Assembly (NCBI GenBank): GCA_040398805.1 | Contig: JBBATK010000001.1 | Location: 248,001 to 312,000, forward strand | Reading direction: 5' to 3' | DNA from: JBBATK01 sp040398805 | GTDB lineage: Bacteria > Bacteroidota > Ignavibacteria > Kapaibacteriales > NICIL-2 | DNA length: 64,000 bases | Part shown: one piece after another, positions 46,295 to 55,100 of the stretch | Layout: the number at the start of each line of letters is the position of its first letter | How positions within the stretch are numbered: the first letter of the stretch is position 1 | Position numbers and translations under genes: made by a program | The notes under the pieces: generated by a model | Told to the model about the DNA's origin: nothing | The model's input: only the letters and a program-made list of their open reading frames with translations | Database searches by the model: none

Positions 46295-48103
46295 TTAGCG
46301 ATGAAGCCAGAAATCCCGTAGGCGCTGCGCATCTGGCGACGGTCCCTCCACCATGGTCATCGCATATCGCGCTTTTCTCTCTCGACGCAGATGCGTGGTG
46401 TACGTCTTGCCATCGCACGAAGCCAATATCTCAAGGTCGTCGCCAGGGGCCTGCGCAACGACATCGTGGAACAATGCCGACGTGGCCGTACGTAGTCCGT
46501 TGACCGCGATGATCTCGTCGTCAATAGACATTCCGGCCTGCTGTGCGGGTGCGGCATCTGCGAGGGTGGTGATCACGAGCCGACCCGACTCCTCCTTCAA
46601 TCCAAGACCCAGCGAAACGGAACCTCGCACGAACTCACCGTCAACGGTCGTCTTCGTCCATCTCAAACCCAACGGCTCTAGATACTCGTTGTAATCAAGC
46701 TCTTCGGTGCCACTGAGCCAGGTACTCATAAGCGTTGCAACCTCGCACCCGGTGGATCGTTGAATGGCATCGAAGACTTCCGACTCGGTCACTCCGCACT
46801 CGGGTCGACGTTCGTACATGTCCCATAGCTCCCGCATGGCATCGTCCAACGAACGCGTCCCGTTCGATTGGCGGATGATATGAAGATCCAACAAGAGGGT
46901 GATGACGCCACCCTTCAGGTAGTACGAGGGATGTCTGTTGTTGCCATCCGGAGATTGGGCGTAGAGTTTCACCCACGCCAGCGTGGATGCATCCCGTGTG
47001 CTCATGGCGAAACGTCCGCGAACATCATCAAGCCTGCCCAGGTGCTCCTCGGCAAGGGACTTGAGATACTGCGGCTCTTCCATGAAACCGCACCGGTACG
47101 AGAAAAGGTCGTCGTAATAGGACGTGAATCCCTCAGCAAGCCAGAGCATCGGAGAGTAAACCTCCCGCGTATAGTCGAACGGACCGTACTCGCGGGGTCG
47201 TATACGCTTCACATTCCATGTGTGGAAATACTCGTGACATAACAAAGCAAGCAATCGACCGGAGGTCGCCGTATCCGTCAGTGCCGTGTAGTCGATCATG
47301 TTCACACTGCATCGAGCGTGCTCAAGTCCGCCGAAGATGTTCGAGCCCACCTGGATCATGAAGACGTATCGATCGTACGGTACTCCTCCGAACATCGCTC
47401 CCTCTTTCTCAACGATGGTCTTGCATTGACGTGTGATCCATTCGGGATCCAGCGGCATCGATGAGACCAACGCGACTTCATGCACAGCACCGTGCGCTTC
47501 GAACGTCCCGACCACATGATTACCCACCTCGATCGGCGAGTCGACAAGGATGTCATAGTTCAACGCCCCGACGACAACGGGTCCGTCCGCATTCGACAGA
47601 TGCGGCACCGGAGACAAGGCGGTCGACACGACAGACCACTCGCATGCCGCCGAATACACGTACACGTGATGGATCTCATGCTGCCTCCCCTCCACATACA
47701 TCATGCAATTGGCCGGATTGATGAACGCCCGCCATCGATTGATATGCATGGTCCGGACCGTTCGCTCGTTCGCGTAATAGGTATAGGAGATTTTCACACA
47801 GCGTACACCTTCGCCACATGAAATGCGGAGGCGATTCTTCTCCACCCAGGAATAAGACAGCGACCGTCCGCTCTCATCCGCCACGACCACGTTGCCCTGA
47901 TGAGAGACGAAGTCACGCACCTTGTAGGAACCCGGTATCCAGGACGGCATGACGAGGGTGAGCTCGGATTCCGTCGTCTCGACTTCCATATCCACGCACA
48001 ACAGATGCTGCGAAGCCCGATGGAAGTGACAATGGTAACGGATGGCCGCTGCGGTTCCGGTGAGTTGCTCGTCACGTTGTTCGATGGTATAGTTCTGGTT
48101 CAT
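46295..48103 (-). CDS. M61-family metallopeptidase with PDZ domain
   Basis: Glycyl-aminopeptidase-like zinc enzyme, 602 residues. It has an N-terminal beta-domain (MPSWIPGSYKVRDF), zinc motif HEYFH (290-294) with WLAEGFTSYY supplying Glu324, and a C-terminal PDZ domain (about 490-575, GLGLKEESGRLVIT...AGMSIDDEIIAVNG). No signal peptide is seen, so it is probably cytoplasmic as written. It lies four bases after the DUF885 gene and is likely cotranscribed with it. Confidence 0.93.
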   Translation of the reverse strand: MNQNYTIEQRDEQLTGTAAAIRYHCHFHRASQHLLCVDMEVETTESELTLVMPSWIPGSYKVRDFVSHQGNVVVADESGRSLSYSWVEKNRLRISCGEGVRCVKISYTYYANERTVRTMHINRWRAFINPANCMMYVEGRQHEIHHVYVYSAACEWSVVSTALSPVPHLSNADGPVVVGALNYDILVDSPIEVGNHVVGTFEAHGAVHEVALVSSMPLDPEWITRQCKTIVEKEGAMFGGVPYDRYVFMIQVGSNIFGGLEHARCSVNMIDYTALTDTATSGRLLALLCHEYFHTWNVKRIRPREYGPFDYTREVYSPMLWLAEGFTSYYDDLFSYRCGFMEEPQYLKSLAEEHLGRLDDVRGRFAMSTRDASTLAWVKLYAQSPDGNNRHPSYYLKGGVITLLLDLHIIRQSNGTRSLDDAMRELWDMYERRPECGVTESEVFDAIQRSTGCEVATLMSTWLSGTEELDYNEYLEPLGLRWTKTTVDGEFVRGSVSLGLGLKEESGRLVITTLADAAPAQQAGMSIDDEIIAVNGLRTATSALFHDVVAQAPGDDLEILASCDGKTYTTHLRRERKARYAMTMVEGPSPDAQRLRDFWLHR

Positions 48104-48107
48104 AGGT

Positions 48108-49955
48108 TCAATCCTTGTGGTTTCGTTCGTGTTCTATCCACGCAGTCACATTCGCCTCCAACATTTGCAACGGTATCGCGCCCTCGCGCAACACAGCATC
48201 GTGAAACCTGTCGAGTTTGAAGGCCGATCCCAGCTCCTGTTCCGCCTTCGCCCGCAGACGCAAAATCGTCAACTGCCCAATCTTGTAGGCGCACGCCTGT
48301 CCTGCATCGGCGATGTATCGATCGATTTCATTAGCGATATCCACTTCGGAATTCGGAATGTGCTTCTTCATGAATGCGATTGCTTCATCCCGGGTCCAGT
48401 TTTTCATGTGCATGCCGACGTCAACGACCAATCGGCATGCTCGCCACATTTCAAAACCAAGTGCACCATACTCCTGAATCGGATCCGCATACATGCCCAT
48501 CTCGTAACCAAGCCGTTCCGCATACAGTGCCCAACCTTCGACGAACGCTGTCGTTCCCAACTGACGACGGAACCACGGTTGCTCCGGCATCTCCTGTGCA
48601 AGGGCGACCTGAAGGTGATGTCCGGGAACCGCTTCGTGCAGTGTCAGCGCGGTCATGGTGTAGATAGGTCGTGCAGGAAGATTGTACGTGTTCACGTAGA
48701 AATACCCCGGCTTCGAACCATTCTCCGGAGGAGCATTGTAATATGCCTGCGGGGCGGATTCGGCCCTGAACGATTCTAGTTCTTTGATTTGACAATCGGC
48801 TTTCGGCAGACGACCGAACAGCGGACCGATCTTCTGCTTGGCTTCGGAGAGAAGTGCATCGAATCCTCGCAACAACTCCTCTCCCGATTGGTAGTAATAC
48901 TTCTCCGATTTCCGCAAATGGTTGTTGAACTCCTCGACTGTTCCTTGGAACTCAAGTTTCTTCTTCACGCGATGCATTTCACCGAGAATCCGCTGCACCT
49001 CACGCATCCCCGTTTGGAAAACCTCCTCGGGTTGCGAAGGGACGGTCGTGTGAACAAGCAGACGCGATGCGTACCGCTTAGCGCCCTGAGGCAACGACGA
49101 CATGCCGATGGACTTCCTGCTTGCGGGCAGATACTCGTTTCGAACGAATTGCTGTAGCCGACGATATGCCTCCGACACCTGCAAACCCACGGTCTTCAGC
49201 TCTATTTCGAACGGCGACTTTTGCGATGCATCTTTCGAGGTCGTCAGCGGATCCACAACCATGGTGCTCGCCACTTGGACCTCGGCTGTCTCCGTGACAG
49301 CGGAACCGATCGAGGAGCGCATGCCGAGCGGTCTCGTGAACAACGGACTCTGATCAAAGGGTGTCGATACTGCCGCATCAAGCTGCACCAAGACCTTCTG
49401 TGTTATCAGCTCAGGCAAGACGATTTTCTTGCGTATTCCTATTCGTAGCAGAGCAATGACCTCGTCGACCTGCCTGCCGAACCCCTGTAATCTGGCCACA
49501 TAGCTTGCTCTGTCACGGTCGCTCTCGAATCTTGTCTGATCGGCCAATAGTTGAATGTCGAGATGCAACCCGTTAAGCTGATTCAAGGGCAAAAGAAACT
49601 CGTACGTCTCGATACTCACGATCCACTCCCGAACGCTGCGGATGAAGAGCTCACGATTGAGCATGTCCTTGCTCGTCAGTTCGCGCGTATCCACTTGCTC
49701 GGCTCTTTGCAGGAGCTCCGTCAGTTTCTTCTGCCTTCTCTCGTATGCGGCCTCGGAGTAGTCCGTGGTCAAGGAATCATACCGATGATCACCGTTGAAG
49801 GTTGCACTCTCCGGATACTCACGAAGGACGAATTCATGATACTCATCGAAAATCTGGGAAAGAATCCTCGACGCAGCAGACTCCTCCATCGACGCTGCAA
49901 GCGTGACGACTGAGCATGCGATCATCAAGAACGTTGTGACAAGGACTCTCTTCAT
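48108..49955 (-). CDS. exported DUF885 family protein (probable metallopeptidase)
   Basis: The 615-residue protein has a signal peptide cut near LAA. The zinc-like motif HEAVPGHH with a downstream EGWALYAE segment defines the DUF885 family, related to gluzincin peptidases. GGGAG lies about seven bases upstream of the start, one of few clear ribosome sites here. It is paired with the M61 peptidase, suggesting peptide breakdown shared between compartments. Confidence 0.88.
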   Translation of the reverse strand: MKRVLVTTFLMIACSVVTLAASMEESAASRILSQIFDEYHEFVLREYPESATFNGDHRYDSLTTDYSEAAYERRQKKLTELLQRAEQVDTRELTSKDMLNRELFIRSVREWIVSIETYEFLLPLNQLNGLHLDIQLLADQTRFESDRDRASYVARLQGFGRQVDEVIALLRIGIRKKIVLPELITQKVLVQLDAAVSTPFDQSPLFTRPLGMRSSIGSAVTETAEVQVASTMVVDPLTTSKDASQKSPFEIELKTVGLQVSEAYRRLQQFVRNEYLPASRKSIGMSSLPQGAKRYASRLLVHTTVPSQPEEVFQTGMREVQRILGEMHRVKKKLEFQGTVEEFNNHLRKSEKYYYQSGEELLRGFDALLSEAKQKIGPLFGRLPKADCQIKELESFRAESAPQAYYNAPPENGSKPGYFYVNTYNLPARPIYTMTALTLHEAVPGHHLQVALAQEMPEQPWFRRQLGTTAFVEGWALYAERLGYEMGMYADPIQEYGALGFEMWRACRLVVDVGMHMKNWTRDEAIAFMKKHIPNSEVDIANEIDRYIADAGQACAYKIGQLTILRLRAKAEQELGSAFKLDRFHDAVLREGAIPLQMLEANVTAWIEHERNHKD

Positions 49956-50006
49956 ACAGCTACTCCCAAGGTGAAAAACAATTCGTCATGGAAACGTGAG
50001 CGCGCA

Positions 50007-51110
50007 TCAGCGACCAAGAAGGTCGGCAACAGACCACATCTGCAAGACCACATATACCGACGTGAACGCCAGTGTCACGATACGGACGATACGTCCAACG
50101 AACGGCGACAGGTTGCTACTTCCGAAAAGAAGCACCGCGCCAAGTCCACAGCCGAGGACAGTGACGACGAAATCCTCCGGCATCGACTTCAGCATCGTGG
50201 ACGGAACCGACAGATACCACTCCGGGACCACGTTCGCCGAACCGACGTCAAGACCTCTCTCTGCGGTAGACCCGATTCCATGAATCATTGTAAGTGCCCA
50301 TGGTAGTCCGGCACCCGCCAGTACTGCCGTTCGGTTCAGCGCACCGGATGCAAGACGCTGCACCAGACTCCTGAGAGATATCGCGAAAATCGGTGCAAGG
50401 ACAAGAGCATGCAGTAGGAACACCCGCATCAAATCCGGTTCATGGAAACGCGGACTCGCCCATAGATATCCGGAGACGAGAGCGCCGAGAACCGGTACGT
50501 AGTCGCTCAGAAGATGTGTTCCGATACCGAATGCCTGATGCGAACGCGCGTCCCACGGAAGAATGCTCCCGGACCACGCACTGATAAGGATGAGCACATA
50601 CATTCCCACCGACACGTACCATGACGACGCAATCACCGTCCGCCGCAATCCCCGCACCATCAAGATGATCAGCACGACGGCAACGGCTATGACCATGAGA
50701 TCGGTTGCCCGCGCATGCGCGCTCCTGATCAAGCTTCCATACTCCGTACCGCGCTGAAGCGACACGTTGACGCTATACCAGCTCTTCGGGACGGCTATGG
50801 CCGAATCGAAGAGCCGGACGTCGCCTCGCATTCTACCGTCACTGCTATTCGTCACATCCGTCTCTGCAGCATACCAGTCCCCCCGTCGTCGAACCGTGTC
50901 ACCGAAGGCATCGAGACGAGTATCCGCTGCCAGATAAACTGTCTGTTCTCTACCCGAATCGTCCCGTAGCCGTTCCGCATCCGGTCGGTAATACGAAGCC
51001 ATGAGCAGACCTGTGACGACGAGGCACACGAACGCCCCTACCGCCACCGATGCAAGCACGGGTAAGGCAGTGGCCCGCGACGGATCATGCATAGGTCGAC
51101 CTTCCGTCAT
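50007..51110 (-). CDS. divergent cytochrome b with PEWY motif but only one heme-ligand pair
   Basis: A 367-residue membrane protein of the cytochrome b/b6 family. Helix A ends VTGLLMASYYRPD (33-44). Residues 45-115 are an extra soluble loop. GSLIRSAHA starts helix B with His132, helix C leads to GSILPWDARS (181-190), and helix D has His234 in FLLHALV. PEWY is at 296-299, the quinol-site motif of the C-terminal half. In canonical cytochrome b a second His sits 14-15 residues after each of these. Here those places hold Val146 and Ser248/Leu249, so the second heme site seems absent. No Rieske or cytochrome c1 gene is nearby. A bc-like role is inferred. Confidence 0.72.
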   Translation of the reverse strand: MTEGRPMHDPSRATALPVLASVAVGAFVCLVVTGLLMASYYRPDAERLRDDSGREQTVYLAADTRLDAFGDTVRRRGDWYAAETDVTNSSDGRMRGDVRLFDSAIAVPKSWYSVNVSLQRGTEYGSLIRSAHARATDLMVIAVAVVLIILMVRGLRRTVIASSWYVSVGMYVLILISAWSGSILPWDARSHQAFGIGTHLLSDYVPVLGALVSGYLWASPRFHEPDLMRVFLLHALVLAPIFAISLRSLVQRLASGALNRTAVLAGAGLPWALTMIHGIGSTAERGLDVGSANVVPEWYLSVPSTMLKSMPEDFVVTVLGCGLGAVLLFGSSNLSPFVGRIVRIVTLAFTSVYVVLQMWSVADLLGR

Positions 51111-51137
51111 CTTCGTTCTTGTTACTCGTGAACCGAA

Positions 51138-51746
51138 TCATCGTTGCAGCCATTCACGCACCGACGCCTCGTAGCGATCGGGATCGATCTGCGGCCGATC
51201 GTACATTCCCGCACCTCTTCGCTGCCGTGCTACCTCGAAAACACTCACTGCGCATGCTACCGAAATGTTCAGACTCTGGACCATCCCTACCTGCGGTATC
51301 ATGATGGTACCATCGGACAATGCGACGGCATGGTCACTGACACCGCTATGTTCGTTACCGAATACCAATGCCGTGGGACGCGTCATCTCCACGTCGTAGA
51401 GGGACACAGCCGACTCGTCCAGCCTGGTGGAGTAGATGTTGAATCCCTTGCTCTTCAACATCGCGAAACAGTCTTCCACCGAATCATGTTTGGTTTGACG
51501 GACCCATTTGCGAGCTCCTCCCGAGGTCTTCTTTCCGAAGACCGGCAAGACCTGTCCACTGTGATACACCAGATGCACCTCGTCAATCCCGACAGCATCG
51601 CAGGATCGAAGGACGGCAGCGACATTGTGCTCGTCGTGGACGTTTTCGAGGACGACGGTGAAATCGTACTGACGGTGCGCCACGGCTCGTTCGACGCTCC
51701 TGATGCGTGACTCGCTCGCTGAAAGGCGCGGATCGTAATCTGTCAT
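51138..51746 (-). CDS. TrmH/SpoU-family RNA 2'-O-methyltransferase
   Basis: A 202-residue SPOUT methylase. VLENVHDEHNVAAVLRSCDAVG is motif 1, GNEHSGVS motif 2, and IPQVGMVQSLNISVACAVSVFE the trefoil-knot SAM site (motif 3). It resembles TrmH, which methylates G18 of tRNA, but the exact target base cannot be read. A strong terminator for nuoD ends only about ten bases before its start. Confidence 0.9.
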   Translation of the reverse strand: MTDYDPRLSASESRIRSVERAVAHRQYDFTVVLENVHDEHNVAAVLRSCDAVGIDEVHLVYHSGQVLPVFGKKTSGGARKWVRQTKHDSVEDCFAMLKSKGFNIYSTRLDESAVSLYDVEMTRPTALVFGNEHSGVSDHAVALSDGTIMIPQVGMVQSLNISVACAVSVFEVARQRRGAGMYDRPQIDPDRYEASVREWLQR

Positions 51747-51754
51747 GGTCTCAT

Positions 51755-51789
51755 AAAAAAAACGGGACGACCCATCGAGTCTTCCCGTT
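51755..51789 (-). terminator. terminator after nuoD, abutting the trmH-like gene
   Basis: Stem AACGGGA / TCCCGTT (51761-51767, 51783-51789), extended inward by GAC/GTC, followed on the minus strand by an eight-base T-run. The run ends nine bases before the next ATG at 51746. Confidence 0.88.
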
Positions 51790-51809
51790 CATTGTCGACG
51801 TTTCGTTTC

Positions 51810-53093
51810 TTACTTGTCGGCTTCGCCCATCACGGGATCGATGCCGCCGATGATGGCGACGACGTCCGAAATCATCGAGCCCTCGGTCATGTACGCAAGA
51901 CCTTGAAGGTTCGAGGTCGAAGGACTTCTGATTTTCAGCTTCCACGGGTATCCCGTTCCGTCCGAGACGATGAAGAATCCCAGCTCGCCTTTCGGAGACT
52001 CGATGGCGGTGTAGGTCTCTCCTGCAGGAGGTGCAGCCCCGAAGTTGACGATCATGAAGTCGTTGATCAGCTCTTCCATCTTCGTGTAAATCTCTGCTTT
52101 GTGGGCAGGCACATAGCGCGGATCGTTCAGCTTCACGTCGCCCGACGGCGGATTATCCAGCAACTGGTGAATGATCTTGATCGATTCACGACATTCGGCC
52201 ATGCGCACCTTGTATCGTCCGTAACAATCACTGTCCGCGTGCGAGATGACATCGAAGTCGACCTTGTCATACATGAGGTACGGCATATCCTTGCGAAGGT
52301 CGCGCGTGCTGCCGCTTGCGCGGAGGACAGGCCCCGTCAATCCAAGAGCGATGGCCTTCTCCAAAGAGCAGTAACCGATGCCGGCCATACGGTCGATGAA
52401 AATGCGATTGCGATCGATGAGCGCTTCCGACTTGGCAAGCTCTTCCAGAAAATTCGTCGCCCACAGGCGGATCTTCAGCAACACCTCGGGCGAGATATCG
52501 TTGGCGACGCCGCCGATGCGGGTATAACTAGTCGTGAAGCGGGCTCCGCAGATGAGTTCGAACAGGTCGTACAGGCGCTCACGCTCGGCGAACGTCCACA
52601 GGAACACCGTCAACGCCCCGACGTCCATACACGACGCACCGACAGCAAGCATATGCGAAGACACACGAGCCATTTCCGCTACCAGGGTACGGATCCACTG
52701 GGCACGAGGCGGCGCTTCGATACCAAGCGCATTCTCCATGGCAAGGGCGATACCGACGTTGTTCGACATGGGCGCCAGATAGTCGAGTCGGTCCGTATGC
52801 GGGATGAACTCGTTATACGTCGTGTTCTCCGCAAGCTTCTCGTACCCACGATGAAGGTACCCGAGCTCAGGCACGCATTTGATGATGGTCTCACCGTCCA
52901 GGCGCAACAGGACACGGAGCACTCCGTGGGTCGCCGGATGCTGGGGTCCCATGTTGAGAACCATATCGTTCTCAAGCGGATCCTCGAACAAGACGGTCGT
53001 ATCCTTGTCAATCAGCTCCTTGTAGATCCTGTCTTGACGTTCTACGCGAACACGTTCGAGCTTCGCGGACGAACCGATCATGATTTCTTCCAT
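51810..53093 (-). CDS. nuoD: NADH-quinone oxidoreductase subunit D
   Basis: The 49-kDa quinone-site subunit of complex I, 427 residues. It has NMGPQHPATHGVLR, ELGYLHRGYEK, the conserved PHTDRLDYLAPM and the C-terminal GDIDPVMGE-like end (GGIDPVMGEADK). Its neighbours are not other nuo genes, so complex I is split in this genome. It is followed by a strong terminator and appears monocistronic. Confidence 0.96.
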   Translation of the reverse strand: MEEIMIGSSAKLERVRVERQDRIYKELIDKDTTVLFEDPLENDMVLNMGPQHPATHGVLRVLLRLDGETIIKCVPELGYLHRGYEKLAENTTYNEFIPHTDRLDYLAPMSNNVGIALAMENALGIEAPPRAQWIRTLVAEMARVSSHMLAVGASCMDVGALTVFLWTFAERERLYDLFELICGARFTTSYTRIGGVANDISPEVLLKIRLWATNFLEELAKSEALIDRNRIFIDRMAGIGYCSLEKAIALGLTGPVLRASGSTRDLRKDMPYLMYDKVDFDVISHADSDCYGRYKVRMAECRESIKIIHQLLDNPPSGDVKLNDPRYVPAHKAEIYTKMEELINDFMIVNFGAAPPAGETYTAIESPKGELGFFIVSDGTGYPWKLKIRSPSTSNLQGLAYMTEGSMISDVVAIIGGIDPVMGEADK

Positions 53094-53216
53094 GCGTATG
53101 CCTTATGGTACGGGTATAGAGACTTCTGTTTTGATGCCGGCAAAGTTAGCGCTTTTCGATGTTCAGTACAACGGAAGGGTCAAGGGTTTCGAGGCGGCAA
53201 TTCGGAGCCATCGGTC

Positions 53217-54494
53217 CTACTTCGCACAGCTCAACAGATATAATCTCTGATTGATCCTACCAAGTGCTTCATACCGTTTCAGTTTTCTGTTGTACCGTGG
53301 CTTCGACGTCTCCTCGCACATGGTCCCCACGGCAAGGTCCTTACGCTCCAGTTCACGGATCACCAAGCTTGTCAAGGTGCTCATGGCGAACGTGGACGAT
53401 CCGGGTTCATGCGCGATGGTCACGTCGATAGGAACGTTCAACTGGACGGGAACGCGACGTCCGTTGATGCTCAGGAAGCAGTCCGTATCGCACCCGAAGA
53501 AGACCATCTCCCGTCCATCCCACGTGAAGAACGGCCTACCTGTTCCCTGTGTGGCAGCTACATACTCCACTCCGGTCATGAGGACGATATCGTTCCCTGG
53601 CTGCTGCACCCTCGCCGCCCACATCGGTTCGGTGGGATGTAACACAAGGGCGTCGATGGACGGATACTGTTTGCTGATGACCGGCCGCGTATACTCGTCA
53701 CTGATCAGCACGACACTGCTGAAGCCGCCTTGCACGACAATCGCTGCCGCACAGGTTCCCATCCTGTTGATCCTCCCCTCACGCATGTCTGTGTACGGTC
53801 CGGCCATTTCCTCGTCGCCCAGATACCATCGCCATTGCATCCCGCTCTTGGCCGCATACATCAATCGGCCATCCACCCAGAATCCGAACATCATGACGTC
53901 TTCATAGGTAGACACCAGCTTTCCATTGACAATGAGCTGCGTGGCGCTCAGTGGTCCTTGTAGCCATGCGACCGATGTTCCTAACGGCGACACGCACAGA
54001 GCACCTCGCCTCTGGACAGCACCATAGACACGATCGCCCAGGCGGACGTATTCCTGGGGTCCGTCGAAATACGAAATCACCGATTCCTGGGTGATTGCGC
54101 TGTAGACAATCTCTCCGGGCTCCGTACAGACGATTTTCTTCGGACCTCCCTCGGAAACCACGAACCACTGGGTATTGAGCTGCGCCCACGCACTCCACTT
54201 GTCCCCGTTCGGCGAGAACACCGGAACGGTGATCTCCTGATACGCATCCGTGGAGCGACCGTTCACCCAGAGTCTCTTCATTCCGCTGTACGGAACCGTG
54301 CGCGCCCACCAATTCACCGTGGTATCCATGCCAAACAGGTCAAGAGACTCTCCGCCTTGAAGTAAGAGGACGTCCTTACATGGCTGGGAGACCATTGACA
54401 CTACCCCCCACAAGAACACGAAGAGTGCATTGACCAGAAAGGAACGGATATGGCGGAAAAGATACTTCATATGGGGTGACGACACCGGAATCAT
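53217..54494 (-). CDS. unrecognised exported or membrane-anchored protein, propeller-like
   Basis: A 425-residue protein with no family recognised. A hydrophobic segment at about 17-36 may be an uncleaved anchor or a signal peptide. The rest is beta-rich with repeated W/G-rich blades (VFSPNGDKWSAWAQ, LHPTEPMWAARV, FFTWDGREMVFFG), suggesting a beta-propeller. Cysteine residues are scattered (including GCDTDC). The start at 54494 overlaps the stop of the cyclo-ligase gene as ATGA. An ATG at 54470 is an alternative. Function unknown. Confidence 0.65.
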   Translation of the reverse strand: MIPVSSPHMKYLFRHIRSFLVNALFVFLWGVVSMVSQPCKDVLLLQGGESLDLFGMDTTVNWWARTVPYSGMKRLWVNGRSTDAYQEITVPVFSPNGDKWSAWAQLNTQWFVVSEGGPKKIVCTEPGEIVYSAITQESVISYFDGPQEYVRLGDRVYGAVQRRGALCVSPLGTSVAWLQGPLSATQLIVNGKLVSTYEDVMMFGFWVDGRLMYAAKSGMQWRWYLGDEEMAGPYTDMREGRINRMGTCAAAIVVQGGFSSVVLISDEYTRPVISKQYPSIDALVLHPTEPMWAARVQQPGNDIVLMTGVEYVAATQGTGRPFFTWDGREMVFFGCDTDCFLSINGRRVPVQLNVPIDVTIAHEPGSSTFAMSTLTSLVIRELERKDLAVGTMCEETSKPRYNRKLKRYEALGRINQRLYLLSCAK

Positions 54495-55093
54495 AAGGAG
54501 ATGGCGACCGGTCCGCCGGAACTTTTGCGGGCACGGACGATTCCCTGCTCCGTAACAATCGCATCTAACACGGCATCATGCGGCCTCGGTCGGAATTCAT
54601 CTGCGAAGGCACACGTGAATGCCAAACCGAACGCGAAGAACATCCGGTGCTCGAGGAATCGGTCGTAGTACCCTTTGCCGTATCCCATGCGGACCAATCG
54701 CTCGTTGAACGCGACCAACGGTACGATGGCCAGAAACGAAGGTCCTGTCACGTCCGAATCGGACAACCGCTTCTTCCCTTTGGGTTCAGGAACGCCGAAC
54801 AGGCCGTCGGTAAGCTCATCACCCGGTGCATACTCCAGATGCTCCATGCGAAGCGTCTCGGGATCGATTGAAGGTACGAATACCGTCTTGCCATCGTTCC
54901 ATGCCCTAACGATCAACGGTTGCGTGGCCGGTTCGGACCCGATGGACATGTAGACATGCAGCGTATCGCATTGCTGATACTCGAACGTTTGAGACACGGT
55001 ATCAGCCATGACGGTTGACCATTCGTGTGCAAGGTTCCGATCCAATGCATCTCTTTCGCGAATCTTTGCCTGACGTAAAATTATCGTATCCAT
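54491..55093 (-). CDS. 5-formyltetrahydrofolate cyclo-ligase
   Basis: ATP-dependent conversion of 5-formyl-THF to methenyl-THF in one-carbon metabolism. It is 200 residues with the N-terminal basic segment, a central SIDPETLRM, and the signature RMGYGKGYYDRFL. Length and motif match the family. It lies 7 bases after the EamA gene and overlaps the following gene by four bases (ATGA). Confidence 0.93.
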   Translation of the reverse strand: MDTIILRQAKIRERDALDRNLAHEWSTVMADTVSQTFEYQQCDTLHVYMSIGSEPATQPLIVRAWNDGKTVFVPSIDPETLRMEHLEYAPGDELTDGLFGVPEPKGKKRLSDSDVTGPSFLAIVPLVAFNERLVRMGYGKGYYDRFLEHRMFFAFGLAFTCAFADEFRPRPHDAVLDAIVTEQGIVRARKSSGGPVAISL

Positions 55094-55100
55094 ACCGCTC

